DNA of 64,000 bases from Rhodothermales bacterium (GTDB taxonomy: Bacteria; Bacteroidota; Rhodothermia; Rhodothermales; JAHQVL01). The stretch covers positions 60,089 through 124,088 of the forward strand of contig JAWKNW010000019.1 in NCBI GenBank assembly GCA_041391505.1. Direction: 5' to 3'. The notes below the pieces were generated by a model. The model was not told where the DNA came from. It searched no databases and saw only the letters and a program-made list of their open reading frames with translations. Shown here one piece after another: positions 34,468 through 43,057 of the stretch. Positions within the stretch are counted from its first letter, which is position 1; every line of letters begins with the position of its first letter. The position numbers were made by a program, and so were the translations under genes.

Positions 34468-36492
34468 ATGCATGACGATCAATCGATCCTAGGAACCGTT
34501 ATTGACGGGTACCGCATTCTCGAAATCATCGGGAAAGGGGGGATGGGGATTGTCTACAAGGCCGAGGATATCGCGCTCTCGCGCATCGTCGCCCTCAAGA
34601 TGATCACCCCCGAACTGGCGGAGAACGAGACGTTCCTGAAACGCTTTCGCGCCGAGGCCCGCGCGCTGGCGCGCGTGGACAGCCCGTACATCGTGGGCAT
34701 CCACGCGATGCGCCATTCCGAACAGCGGTTTTTTATCGTGATGGAATACGTCGAAGGCGGCACGCTCTTCGACGAGATTTCCGGCGGCCCCATGCCGCCC
34801 GATGCGGTGGGCCCCATCGTGCGGCAGATGCTCCTCGCGTTTTCGAACGCCCATCGCGTCGGCGTCATCCACCGGGACATCAAGCCGCGCAACATCATGC
34901 TCACGCCGGCGGGCCGGGTGAAGGTGACCGATTTCGGCCTCGCCAAGCTTCGCCGCGAAGACGATGCCACCACCGCCACCCAGGGCGGGATGGCGGGCAC
35001 GATCCGGTATATGTCGCCGGAGCAGGTCAAGAATCAGAACATCGATCACCGCGCGGATATCTACGCGCTGGGCATGACCCTCTACGAGATGCTCGCCGGC
35101 GTGCTGCCGTTCGACCCCGAAGAAGGCGCCTACGCGATCCTCAAGCGCATCGTGGAGGACCCGGTCCCGCCGCCCACGCGGTTTCATCCGAACATCCCCG
35201 ACGGATGGGTGGAGATCGTGCAGCGCGCCATCGCCAAGGACCCCGCGGAGCGGTTCCAGAACGCGGAAGAGATGCTCGATGCGGTGGAAGCGCTCATCGA
35301 CGAGTCCGCCCCGGCCCAGTCCCCGCCGCCGCGGGTCGTCGAATCGGAGGCGAGCGTCCATGTGCAGGAACGCCCGGCGCCGCGGGAGACGCCGGAGGCG
35401 CGCGCAAAAAAACTCTTCGCTTCGCAAGCCGGCCGCGTCGCGGTGCCCCCGCAGCGACCGGACCCCGTGCTGCCGAAGCGGGAGCCGGCGCCGATGCCCG
35501 CACAGCGCGCCGCCGCGCCGATACCGGAATACGAACCGCCGCGCCCGCCCCGGCCCAAGCCGCCATTCAAGTCGATCCTCGGCGGCCTCCTCGTCGTGGC
35601 CGTCGTCGCCATCGGGTATCCCATCGTGCGCTCCGCGTTGAGCGACAAGCCGACGTATCCGGTGGATCCGCCGCCGATCGTCGAGCCGGCCAGCGTGCGC
35701 GTGACCACCTATCCGGAAGGCGCCCTCGTTTATGTGGACGATGCGCCCGTGGGCATCACACCGCTCGACCCCCAGAAGGCCAGTGGCGCCGTCAAGATTT
35801 CCGCCCGGCTCGACGGCTATGCCGATCGGGACACCACCGTCGTGGTGGACCGCGGCGAGGTGGACGTCCATCTCGTCCTCGCGGCGGTGCCGACGGCCTC
35901 CAGGACGCCGGTGACGCCCCGCCGAAATACCCCGCCCCCGCCCGCTAATCCGGACAACACGAACCCCACCGATCCCGTCCCGGCCACGCCGATGGGCAGC
36001 CTGCGCATGCGCGTCGAGCCGGCGGGGACGATGGCGGTGGTCGGGCATGAATACCTGGGCGGCGGGACGGTCGACCTCCCCGCCGGCACGCACCGGGTGC
36101 GGTGCTCGTCCAACGGGCTCAGCGCCGAAAAGGACGTGGTGGTTTCCGCCGGCGAGCCGGCGAGCGTGACCTGCTACACGATGCACGAGGTAACCATCGT
36201 CACACGCCTCAAGGACGGCAGTGCCGGCCCGTGGGCGCGCATTGTGATCGATGGCGTGGACACGGAAGAAAATACGCCGCTGGCGGACCATCCCATGGAG
36301 TCCGGCACCCATCGTATCCGCGTGCAGAAGTTTGGCTATCGGATCGAGGAGGGCGAACAGGAACTGGTGCTGCGCCCGACCTTCGAACGCCCGAACACAG
36401 TGCATACGCTCGAGTTTACCCTGATCGAGGAAACGGGCGGCGCACTCCGAACACGCCAGACTACCGGAAACTTTTCAGCGCCCGATCCATAA
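34468..36492 (+). CDS. Second membrane Ser/Thr kinase with PEGA-like repeats
   Basis: 674 residues with the same architecture as the kinase at 25623: glycine loop GKGGMG, ATP Lys 44, HRDIKPRN (Asp 137), DFG (Asp 155), activation segment GTIRYMSPEQ. The linker to the membrane helix (about 370-390) is longer, Pro/Ala-rich. Three PEGA-like units lie outside (about 409-476 with YPEGALVYVDDAPVG; about 508-571; about 572-655). Shared order and motifs make the two kinases paralogues. It follows the PP2C gene and precedes the two TPR/FlgO-like genes. Confidence 0.94.
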   Translation: MHDDQSILGTVIDGYRILEIIGKGGMGIVYKAEDIALSRIVALKMITPELAENETFLKRFRAEARALARVDSPYIVGIHAMRHSEQRFFIVMEYVEGGTLFDEISGGPMPPDAVGPIVRQMLLAFSNAHRVGVIHRDIKPRNIMLTPAGRVKVTDFGLAKLRREDDATTATQGGMAGTIRYMSPEQVKNQNIDHRADIYALGMTLYEMLAGVLPFDPEEGAYAILKRIVEDPVPPPTRFHPNIPDGWVEIVQRAIAKDPAERFQNAEEMLDAVEALIDESAPAQSPPPRVVESEASVHVQERPAPRETPEARAKKLFASQAGRVAVPPQRPDPVLPKREPAPMPAQRAAAPIPEYEPPRPPRPKPPFKSILGGLLVVAVVAIGYPIVRSALSDKPTYPVDPPPIVEPASVRVTTYPEGALVYVDDAPVGITPLDPQKASGAVKISARLDGYADRDTTVVVDRGEVDVHLVLAAVPTASRTPVTPRRNTPPPPANPDNTNPTDPVPATPMGSLRMRVEPAGTMAVVGHEYLGGGTVDLPAGTHRVRCSSNGLSAEKDVVVSAGEPASVTCYTMHEVTIVTRLKDGSAGPWARIVIDGVDTEENTPLADHPMESGTHRIRVQKFGYRIEEGEQELVLRPTFERPNTVHTLEFTLIEETGGALRTRQTTGNFSAPDP

Positions 36493-36660
36493 GGCCCCTC
36501 TTCAGCTCCTCATTTCGCACCACGTGCTGCGCCGGGCGTCTACATGGAATTCCTTCCGGGTTTCATGCCGGACTGCCGCTGTTCGCCCGCTCCTCGATGG
36601 CGCGTGAACCGCAAGCCGGCTACCTCATGGGCACCCTGTCACCTGCAACCTCTCTTTTGG

Positions 36661-37668
36661 ATGAAACGACCTCTCTTTCTCGCCGTCCTCGGCGCTCTGC
36701 TCACCGTGAGCACCGCGCTCGCCCAGACCGAGTCGTTCGACGCCGCGCTGGCAGCCTATCAGCGCGCTGATTTCGACAAGGCCATCACCCTGTTCGCCGA
36801 CGTGGCGGACAACGAAGCCCTGGCCAAAGGAGTGCGCAAGGAAGCGCTCCAGTATCTGGGCCGCTGTTACGTGGCGAAGCGCCGCGAAGGGGAAGCGCGC
36901 ACCACGCTCGAGAACCTGATCGACCTGGAGCCGCCGATCATCGAACTGGACCCCGATGTCGAGCCGCCGCCCCTCATCCGGCTCTATTACAACGTCCGCA
37001 AGGAGCACGCGGATGGGTATGCGGTCGAGCGCCCCGATCCCGGCATGCAGACGCTCGCCGTGGTCGACTTCACCAACAGCTCGATCGATGACGCCGAGCG
37101 GTACGATGCGCTGTCGACGGGGCTCTCCTCGCTCATGCTGAACCAGCTGAGCGGGGCGACGGGCTTGAAGGTCATCGAGCGCGAACGCATCCAGTGGCTG
37201 CTCGACGAGCTGGACCTGCAGCAGGAAGCCGGCCGGGTCGATCCCGCGACGGCCGTGCGCACCGGCAAGCTGCTCGGGGCCAACGCCGTCCTGTTCGGCT
37301 CGTTTATCAAACACGGAAAAAACCTGCACCTCAGCGCGCGCCTGGTCAAGGTTGAGACCGGCGAAATCCTCATGACCGATCAGGTGGAGGGGCGCGCCGA
37401 CGACTTCTTCGACCTCGCCAACCAGCTCAGCCTGAAGGTGGCCCAGGGCATCAACGTATCGCTCGAAGAGACGCCCGTCGGCGCCCGCACCGAGACGCGC
37501 TCGCTCGATGCCATGATGTCGTATTCCGAAGGACTCCAACTGCTCGATAGCGACGACTACCAGCGCGCCTACGCCAAGTTCTTGGAGGCGCTCGAGTTCG
37601 ACCCGGGCTACACCCGCGCGAAAACCAAGGCCGAAAGCCTGCGTCCGCTCCTGGCCGTGAACGGGTGA
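36661..37668 (+). CDS. Exported TPR and CsgG/FlgO-like protein, copy 1
   Basis: 335 residues from the ATG at 36661 (a longer in-frame start at 36544 lacks a signal peptide at its N-terminus). Signal peptide (LFLAVLGALLTVSTALAQ). An N-terminal TPR-like part (FDKAITLFADVADNE) ends in the segment DVEPPPLIRLYYNVR. A CsgG/FlgO-like domain follows (MQTLAVVDFTNSSIDDA, LKVIERERIQWLLDELDLQQ, GKLLGANAVLFGSFIKHG) and finally a TPR (SYSEGLQLLDSDDYQRAYAK) near the C-terminus. Such proteins act at the envelope; no pore or curli gene is present. Located 168 bp after the kinase gene. An upstream segment (36493-36660) holds no supported gene. Confidence 0.85.
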   Translation: MKRPLFLAVLGALLTVSTALAQTESFDAALAAYQRADFDKAITLFADVADNEALAKGVRKEALQYLGRCYVAKRREGEARTTLENLIDLEPPIIELDPDVEPPPLIRLYYNVRKEHADGYAVERPDPGMQTLAVVDFTNSSIDDAERYDALSTGLSSLMLNQLSGATGLKVIERERIQWLLDELDLQQEAGRVDPATAVRTGKLLGANAVLFGSFIKHGKNLHLSARLVKVETGEILMTDQVEGRADDFFDLANQLSLKVAQGINVSLEETPVGARTETRSLDAMMSYSEGLQLLDSDDYQRAYAKFLEALEFDPGYTRAKTKAESLRPLLAVNG

Positions 37669-37812
37669 GGAGTAGCGATTAGCGATCAAGGATTGGTGAT
37701 TAGCGATTAGCGATCAAGGATTTGTGATTGGCGAGGGGGATAACCGTTTCCTCGCCCCCCCCTCATACCTCCTTGATCGCTAATCCTTGATCGCCAATCA
37801 AATGCTCCTCGA
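37667..37812. repeat. Palindromic mosaic of GATTAGCGATCAAGG words
   Basis: The left arm starts at the stop codon of copy 1 and contains two copies of GATTAGCGATCAAGGAT; the right arm (about 37766-37810) contains their reverse complements (CCTTGATCGCTAATC, CCTTGATCGCCAATC). Outer arms GAGGAG / CTCCTC close the structure. In between lies a GC-rich run with C7. It can fold into one long imperfect hairpin; no coding capacity. Confidence 0.8.
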
Positions 37813-37913
37813 GACTACCTGAAACCCATCTCCGGTAGCCATGCCGGCAGTGGACGCGTGCGTATTCTATCCGAAGCCTCCCCACGGACTCACGAGGTCA
37901 AACCGGAAACGTC

Positions 37914-38981
37914 ATGCGCACGCTCGAACTCTTTCTGCTCACTTTCAGTCTGCTCATCGCCGGCATCCTGCTCGCCCAGCCCGCAGGCAGGATCGGCAAC
38001 CAGACGGCGGCAACCGCTGCGACCGATTCGACGCTCCTCAAGAAACAGCTGCGTCTGGCGATGACGGCGTATCAGGATGCGGATTTTAACCAGGCGATCG
38101 AGATTCTGGCCGATCTGTCCTACAACCCCGAGGCCGGCCGCATGCTGCGGCGCGACGCGCTCCAGCTGCTGGGCCGCGCCTATGTCGCCCGCCGGGAGGA
38201 CGAGGCCGCCCGCCAGGCCCTGACCAGCCTGATGGATCTGGAGCCGCCCCAGATCGAACTCGACCCGGATATCGAGTCGCCCCAACTCATGCGCGTCTAC
38301 TACGACGTGCGGAAAGCCTGCAACAGGGGCTACGGGCTCGAACACGTCAGCCCCGGGATGACCACCCTGGCCGTGATCGACTTCACCAACAGCAGCATCG
38401 ACGACTTCGAGCGCATGGAGCCGCTGTCGAAAGGCTTCGCTTCGCTGCTCATCAACCAACTCAACGGCGCCTCGCAGCTCAAGGTTGTCGAACGCGAGCG
38501 CATCCAGTGGTTGCTGGATGAGCTGGATCTGCAGCAGGAAGCCGGCCGGGTCGACCAGCAGACGGCCGTGCGCGCCGGCAAACTGCTCGGCGTCCATGCC
38601 GTGCTCCTCGGCTCGTATATCAAACACGGAAAGAACCTCATGGTAAGCGCCCGCCTAGTCAGCGTCGAAACCGGCGAGATCCTCGCCACTGAACAGGAAC
38701 AGGGCCGCGCCGAGGACTTTCTGGATATCGCCCAGAACCTGAGCTTGAAGGTGGCGAAAGGCATCAACGTCGCTCTCGAGGAGACGCCGGTCGGGGCCCG
38801 CAGCGAAACCCGCTCGCTCGACGCCATGATGTCCTACTCCGAAGGCCTCGATCTCCTGGAGACGGACGATCTGCGCGCCGCCTATGAGAAATTCCTGGAG
38901 GCGCTCGACTACGACCCGAGTTATACCCGCGCGAAGCTCAAGGCCGAAAGCATCAAGCCGCTTCTGGCGGTCGCCGGCTGA
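37914..38981 (+). CDS. Exported TPR and CsgG/FlgO-like protein, copy 2
   Basis: 355 residues, same plan as the gene at 36661: signal peptide (FLLTFSLLIAGILLAQ), TPR-like part, the IESPQLMRVYYDVR segment, CsgG/FlgO-like domain (MTTLAVIDFTNSSIDDF, LKVVERERIQWLLDELDLQQ, GVHAVLLGSYIKHG) and C-terminal TPR (SYSEGLDLLETDDLRAAYEK). Blocks of 20 or more residues are identical or nearly so to copy 1, so this is a tandem duplication with divergence in the N-terminus. It is likely cotranscribed or separately driven across the repeat. Confidence 0.86.
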   Translation: MRTLELFLLTFSLLIAGILLAQPAGRIGNQTAATAATDSTLLKKQLRLAMTAYQDADFNQAIEILADLSYNPEAGRMLRRDALQLLGRAYVARREDEAARQALTSLMDLEPPQIELDPDIESPQLMRVYYDVRKACNRGYGLEHVSPGMTTLAVIDFTNSSIDDFERMEPLSKGFASLLINQLNGASQLKVVERERIQWLLDELDLQQEAGRVDQQTAVRAGKLLGVHAVLLGSYIKHGKNLMVSARLVSVETGEILATEQEQGRAEDFLDIAQNLSLKVAKGINVALEETPVGARSETRSLDAMMSYSEGLDLLETDDLRAAYEKFLEALDYDPSYTRAKLKAESIKPLLAVAG

Positions 38982-39354
38982 TCGTATTTTTGGTTCGATG
39001 TTTGTTGTTCAGGGTTCGAGGCGTCCAGACGGATGGCTCGAACCCTGAATAATTATAGATCGAACAAACGGCCGCATGGGATCCTTAAGGGCTTGAATGC
39101 ATAGATGATAAGCGGTATTTTCTGTTGCCCTCTTGACTACGATCTCCTCCGGCCTCCCTTCGTACGACATTCGCGTTTCTGATTCCAGCACGCCGCATTG
39201 ACGCCGAGATGTATTCCGTTTCGTTCTCGTAGTTGGGACCTGTTTAACACGGTTGGTAGACGTGTTCGGCGGCCTATTTTGATTGCCTTGACGGATTGTA
39301 TCGTGGAGCAGCGCCTGTCGGGGAGGGGACCTTCGATCTGAAGGATACACGACC
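38982..39354. other. 373-bp intergenic region with hairpin and likely promoter
   Basis: Besides the hairpin at 39008-39049 the region is gene-free. A TTGACG at about 39289-39294 may be a -35-like element for the metallophosphoesterase gene. A small CCTTC/GAAGG hairpin lies next to the start codon (39329-39343) and includes the AAGGA that would serve as ribosome site. The minus-strand open frame here has no protein-like composition. Confidence 0.4.
39008..39049. repeat. Perfect 13-bp stem hairpin
   Basis: Arms TTCAGGGTTCGAG (39008-39020) and CTCGAACCCTGAA (39037-39049). Flanks GTTCGATGTTTG and ATCGAACAAAC extend the similarity imperfectly. No T-run follows the stem, so it is not a canonical terminator although it follows the last gene of the operon. 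Confidence 0.75.
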
Positions 39355-40605
39355 ATGCATACCTTTCTTCATCTGGCGGACATTCATCTCGACGCCAGTT
39401 TTATTTGCCGGTCTCATTCGATGCGCGAACAATTGCGCAGCGAACTGCTTGCTTCGTTACAGCGCGCCGTCGATTACGCCATCCGGGAACGCGTCCTGGC
39501 CGTGTTCATCGTAGGCGATCTGCTGGAGGCGGAGCACCTTTCGGTGGAGACGGAGCAATTCCTGCTCGAACAATGCCGCCGGTTGGACGAAGCGCACATT
39601 CCCTGTGTCTATGTCGCCGGCGACCGCGACCCCGGCAGCCACCTCGCCCGGGCCTACGCCATGGCCTGGCCGGAGAGCTTCATCTACATCAGCGCCAACC
39701 AACCGCGCGTGATCGAATTGCAGGACGTCGACGGGACGCCCATCGTGCGGCTCGTCGGCGCCGGCCACGAGGCCGGATCCGAAGGCGCCAACCTGATCTC
39801 GGCCTACCCGGCCGCCAAAAGCGAGATTCCGACGTTCGGGCTGTTGCACGGCACGGTCGAAGGCGCCCGCGGCACCGGTAGCGAACCCCGCACGGCCCAG
39901 ACCGCCGCCGCCTCGCTCAAGCGCCTCAACTACGCGTACTGGGCACTGGGGCACATGAATGCCAGCCAGCAAGTCAAGGACGTGCCAAATGCCTGGTACC
40001 CGGGCAGCCTGATGGGCCGGAGCGCCGAAGAAACCGGATTGCATGGCGGACTCCTGGTGTCGCTCGACGAGGACGGTGAGATCCAGGTGGCCTTCAAGTC
40101 GTTCTCCCGCGTCGAATGGGTCCAGCTCACGATCGACGCCCTCGTGGATGTGCAGGATTTTAATACCCTGGCGCAGCGCGTCGAAAAAGCGTTCAACGCG
40201 GCCATCGCCGCCGACGAGTCGATCCACATGCGCCTCGTCCAGGTGCGCCTCGAAGGCCCCTGCCCGATGGCCGACGCCCTGCGCAACGAGTCGCAGCGCG
40301 AAATGATCGAGGAGAAGCTGGCCCGGTACCTCAATGTCAATGAAGTCGAGATGCTGACCGAATGGGTTTCCCCGTCGGTCGATGTCGATTCGTATCGCGA
40401 CGAGCCGCACCTGCTGGGAGAGCTCATCGGGATGATCAATCAATTGCGCGAAGCGCCGGAATCTCTGGAAGGGCTGGCGCCGGCATCGCTGGCCGGCCTC
40501 CAGGGCGAATCGGCCGAACGGCGCCAGTACGTCATGTCGCTGCTCCGCGATATCGAAAGCGAAGCGGTCGTACGCCTCCTGCAAGACAATCGCCATGCGC
40601 ATTAA
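39355..40605 (+). CDS. SbcD/YhaO-like DNA repair metallophosphoesterase
   Basis: 416 residues. N-terminal metallophosphoesterase: FLHLADIHLDASF (DxH), IVGDLLEAEH (GDxxE replacing the usual GDLxD), VAGDRDPGSH (GN/DHD-like), and LLHGTVEGAR plus ALGHMNASQQ (GHxH-like; the second His is Asn). The remaining half is an SbcD-type capping region. Partial changes of metal ligands could reduce nuclease activity. It overlaps the SbcC-like gene by 11 bp, so the two form a complex as in Mre11-Rad50 or YhaO-YhaN. Confidence 0.85.
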   Translation: MHTFLHLADIHLDASFICRSHSMREQLRSELLASLQRAVDYAIRERVLAVFIVGDLLEAEHLSVETEQFLLEQCRRLDEAHIPCVYVAGDRDPGSHLARAYAMAWPESFIYISANQPRVIELQDVDGTPIVRLVGAGHEAGSEGANLISAYPAAKSEIPTFGLLHGTVEGARGTGSEPRTAQTAAASLKRLNYAYWALGHMNASQQVKDVPNAWYPGSLMGRSAEETGLHGGLLVSLDEDGEIQVAFKSFSRVEWVQLTIDALVDVQDFNTLAQRVEKAFNAAIAADESIHMRLVQVRLEGPCPMADALRNESQREMIEEKLARYLNVNEVEMLTEWVSPSVDVDSYRDEPHLLGELIGMINQLREAPESLEGLAPASLAGLQGESAERRQYVMSLLRDIESEAVVRLLQDNRHAH

Positions 40606-42952
40606 TCGCTGCTCCATCAAGGCATTCGGTCATTTCAAGGACGAGGAGTTCAACGACCTCGATTTTCCGTTCGTGGTGGTCCACGGCGCGAACGAGGCCG
40701 GCAAAAGCACGTTCTTCCACTTCATGCGGTCGATGCTGTACGGCTTCGAGGGCACCGACCCGCAGCAGCTCCTCTATGCCCCCCGCGACGGTTCGCCCAT
40801 CGAAGGCGAGATGCGGCTCAAGATGGACGACCGGTCCGACATCGTCGTCACCCGCACGTTCGACGAGCAGCCGCGCGGCCACCTGCTCAACGGGGTCCGC
40901 GACACCCTCGGAAATAACATGCTTCCGTTCATCTCGCACATCCCGCGCCGGGTGTTCGAGTCGGTGTACACGCTCGGCCTGTACGACCTCGTCCAGTTCA
41001 GCGGCGAGACGTGGGAGCAGATCCAGGACCGGCTGCTGGGCGGATTGAGCATGAAACATATCCGGCCGGCGCGCGAAGTCCTGCAGGCGCTGGAGAAGGA
41101 AGCCGGCACGTTGTGGCAGGGCGAATTGCAGAGCCAGTCCCAGGCGTCGCGCCTCGAGGCGCGCGAACGCGAACTCCAGAAACGCGCCCAGCAGATCCGC
41201 CAGAAAGAGGAACGTCTCCGCCGGCAGATGACCGAGCTGGTGACGCTCGAACGCAAGATCGAGGACCTCGAGGAGGAGCAGATCGTCCTGAAGGCCGAAC
41301 GCCGTCGGATCCGCCGGCTCCTGCCGGTCCATCGCCTCCTCGACAAGATCGATACGCTCGAAGCGCGCGCCGGCGACATCGCGCCGTTCAAGTCGATCCC
41401 TGAGGATCCGCGCGCCATCATGGACACGCTCAACGAGCAGATCAACAACGAGCGCGCCCAGCTGGACTATGCCCGCCGCGACATCCGGTTCGCGCGCGAC
41501 CAGGTCCAGAAGGTGGCGTCCGAGGTGCTCACCCGGCCGCTCAACAAGGAAATCATCGAGGCCATCCGCGCCTTCCCGGAGATCGAGTTCCGCCAGCACG
41601 TCTACGCCTGCCAGGAAGCCCTCGGGAGCCTGCGCGAGGTGAAGATGTACGCCAAGATGCTGGCGGTGCGCGTCTCGATCGGGAAGTCGCTCATTCCGTG
41701 GATCATCGCGCTCATCGCGGCGGCGATGTTCATCGTGTTCGGCATCATGAAGGACAGCCCCATCCTGTGGGTGGGCGCCGGCCTGTTTGTGTTCGCCGGC
41801 CTGAAGGCGTTCGAGGTGGCGGTGCACAACCGCAATGTCGGCGTCGACGAAGGCGAGGAGATGCCCGTGGTCGATGACTTCGAGGTCGAAGCCGAGGAGC
41901 ATCGCGCCGCCATCACCGAACTGCTGCGCGGCATCCCTGTGCCGGCCGTTCGCCTGGCGAATCCGGATCTGGAGCTGGTGTCGGACATGGAGGGGCTCCG
42001 CTCGGCCCTGCTCGAATACGACGAGCTGATCCACCGCACCCACGAACTGGAGCAGGAATTCAAATCCCGCAACCAGACGGCCCTCAAGAAACTCAGCGCC
42101 ATCGAAGAGCCGCTTCGCGCGCTCGGCGAAGGCGATCTGGACGAAGGCGTGCACGAACTGAAGGAGCGCCGGCAGTCCGCCCGGCAGCTCGCACAGTACC
42201 GTGAGACGCTGGAGCAGGAGCACCCGGACTGGGCCGAACTCAAGGCCGAGATCGAGGAGGTCAAGAAAAACGAGGGCTCCTGGTCGTTCACCGACGAGGA
42301 CGTCGTCCGGATCGACGCCCGCATCGAACAGCTCGAGAACGAGCTGCGGGACATGTCGACCGAGCGTGCCGAACTCAAGAAAGACATCGAGGGCGCCCGG
42401 ATCGACCAGTCGGTCCCGCTCATCGAGTCCGAAATCCGGCACATCCAGCTCCGCCACGCCGAGCTGCGTCGCCGGCGCGACCGCCTCTTCCTGCTATCCA
42501 ACCTCATCAAGCAGGCGGACCACCAGTTCCGCATGAAGCATCAGCCGGAGGTTATTCGCCTCGCCGGAGACTACCTCGCGCGCGTCACCGACGGGCGGTA
42601 CGACCGGCTGGGGATGGACGAAAACACGGGCCGCCTCGTGGTGTTTGAAAAAGGCGCCGAGACGGGCATCCCCGTCGGGCCCCCGCTCAGCCAGGGCACC
42701 GTCGATCAGATCTACCTCTCGATCCGCCTCGCCATCATCGACCACCTCGATGACGGCAAGGAACGGCTCCCGGTGTTCCTGGACGAGGTCTTCGTAAACT
42801 GGGACCTCGGCCGGCGGAAAAACGTCTACGGCATCCTCAAGCAGATGTCCGAGAGCCGGCAGGTCTTCCTCTTCACCTGCCACGACTGGCAGGCCGCCGA
42901 GTCCGTCATGGAACTCGACGCCCGCGAGATCCAGCTCCACGCGGCGGTGTGA
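40595..42952 (+). CDS. SbcC/YhaN-like SMC-type ATPase with an internal membrane hairpin
   Basis: 785 residues. N-terminal Walker A at about 34-41 (HGANEAGKST); C-terminal signature PLSQGTVDQIYLSIRLA and Walker B PVFLDEVFVNWD. Between lie long coiled-coil arms. About residues 365-412 contain two adjacent hydrophobic helices (PWIIALIAAAMFIVFGI, ILWVGAGLFVFAGL), as reported for YhaN-like proteins, instead of a zinc hook. Together with the overlapping metallophosphoesterase it would act in DNA end processing close to the membrane. Short for the family (YhaN is near 960). Confidence 0.88.
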   Translation: MRINRCSIKAFGHFKDEEFNDLDFPFVVVHGANEAGKSTFFHFMRSMLYGFEGTDPQQLLYAPRDGSPIEGEMRLKMDDRSDIVVTRTFDEQPRGHLLNGVRDTLGNNMLPFISHIPRRVFESVYTLGLYDLVQFSGETWEQIQDRLLGGLSMKHIRPAREVLQALEKEAGTLWQGELQSQSQASRLEARERELQKRAQQIRQKEERLRRQMTELVTLERKIEDLEEEQIVLKAERRRIRRLLPVHRLLDKIDTLEARAGDIAPFKSIPEDPRAIMDTLNEQINNERAQLDYARRDIRFARDQVQKVASEVLTRPLNKEIIEAIRAFPEIEFRQHVYACQEALGSLREVKMYAKMLAVRVSIGKSLIPWIIALIAAAMFIVFGIMKDSPILWVGAGLFVFAGLKAFEVAVHNRNVGVDEGEEMPVVDDFEVEAEEHRAAITELLRGIPVPAVRLANPDLELVSDMEGLRSALLEYDELIHRTHELEQEFKSRNQTALKKLSAIEEPLRALGEGDLDEGVHELKERRQSARQLAQYRETLEQEHPDWAELKAEIEEVKKNEGSWSFTDEDVVRIDARIEQLENELRDMSTERAELKKDIEGARIDQSVPLIESEIRHIQLRHAELRRRRDRLFLLSNLIKQADHQFRMKHQPEVIRLAGDYLARVTDGRYDRLGMDENTGRLVVFEKGAETGIPVGPPLSQGTVDQIYLSIRLAIIDHLDDGKERLPVFLDEVFVNWDLGRRKNVYGILKQMSESRQVFLFTCHDWQAAESVMELDAREIQLHAAV

Positions 42953-42959
42953 CGATCGT

Positions 42960-42978
42960 CCCCGGACGGTGTCCGGGG
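42960..42978. terminator. Possible terminator hairpin after the SbcC-like gene
   Basis: Perfect 8-bp stem CCCCGGAC / GTCCGGGG, loop GGT, a few bases after the stop. A second GC-rich palindrome (GCCCCTGCGGGGC) follows near 42991. No T-run, so only tentative. Confidence 0.45.
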
Positions 42979-43057
42979 TTCATCGAAGGACGCCCCTGCG
43001 GGGCTGACGTACGTAAATCGGCGCGGGGCGCCCCCTCTGGGGCTGGTGCGGAGAGCG

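Noticed and set aside
34489..36405. Open frame of over 600 codons antisense to the second PEGA kinase
   Set aside because: His/Arg-rich shadow; the kinase frame has all catalytic motifs.
36544..36660. N-terminal extension of the first FlgO-like protein
   Set aside because: The ATG at 36661 gives a clean signal peptide; the upstream 39 residues would bury it.
37667..37812. Possible CRISPR or tRNA-like structure
   Set aside because: Repeats are short overlapping words forming one hairpin; no spacer pattern and no cloverleaf or TpsiC-like arm.
39009..39356. Minus-strand open frame of about 115 codons in the gap before the phosphoesterase
   Set aside because: Crosses a perfect hairpin, Arg/Ser/Pro-rich, no start signal or domain.
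40532..42457. Long open frame antisense to the SbcC-like gene
   Set aside because: Leu/Asp/Val-rich pseudo-periodic sequence caused by the coiled coil codons on the other strand.
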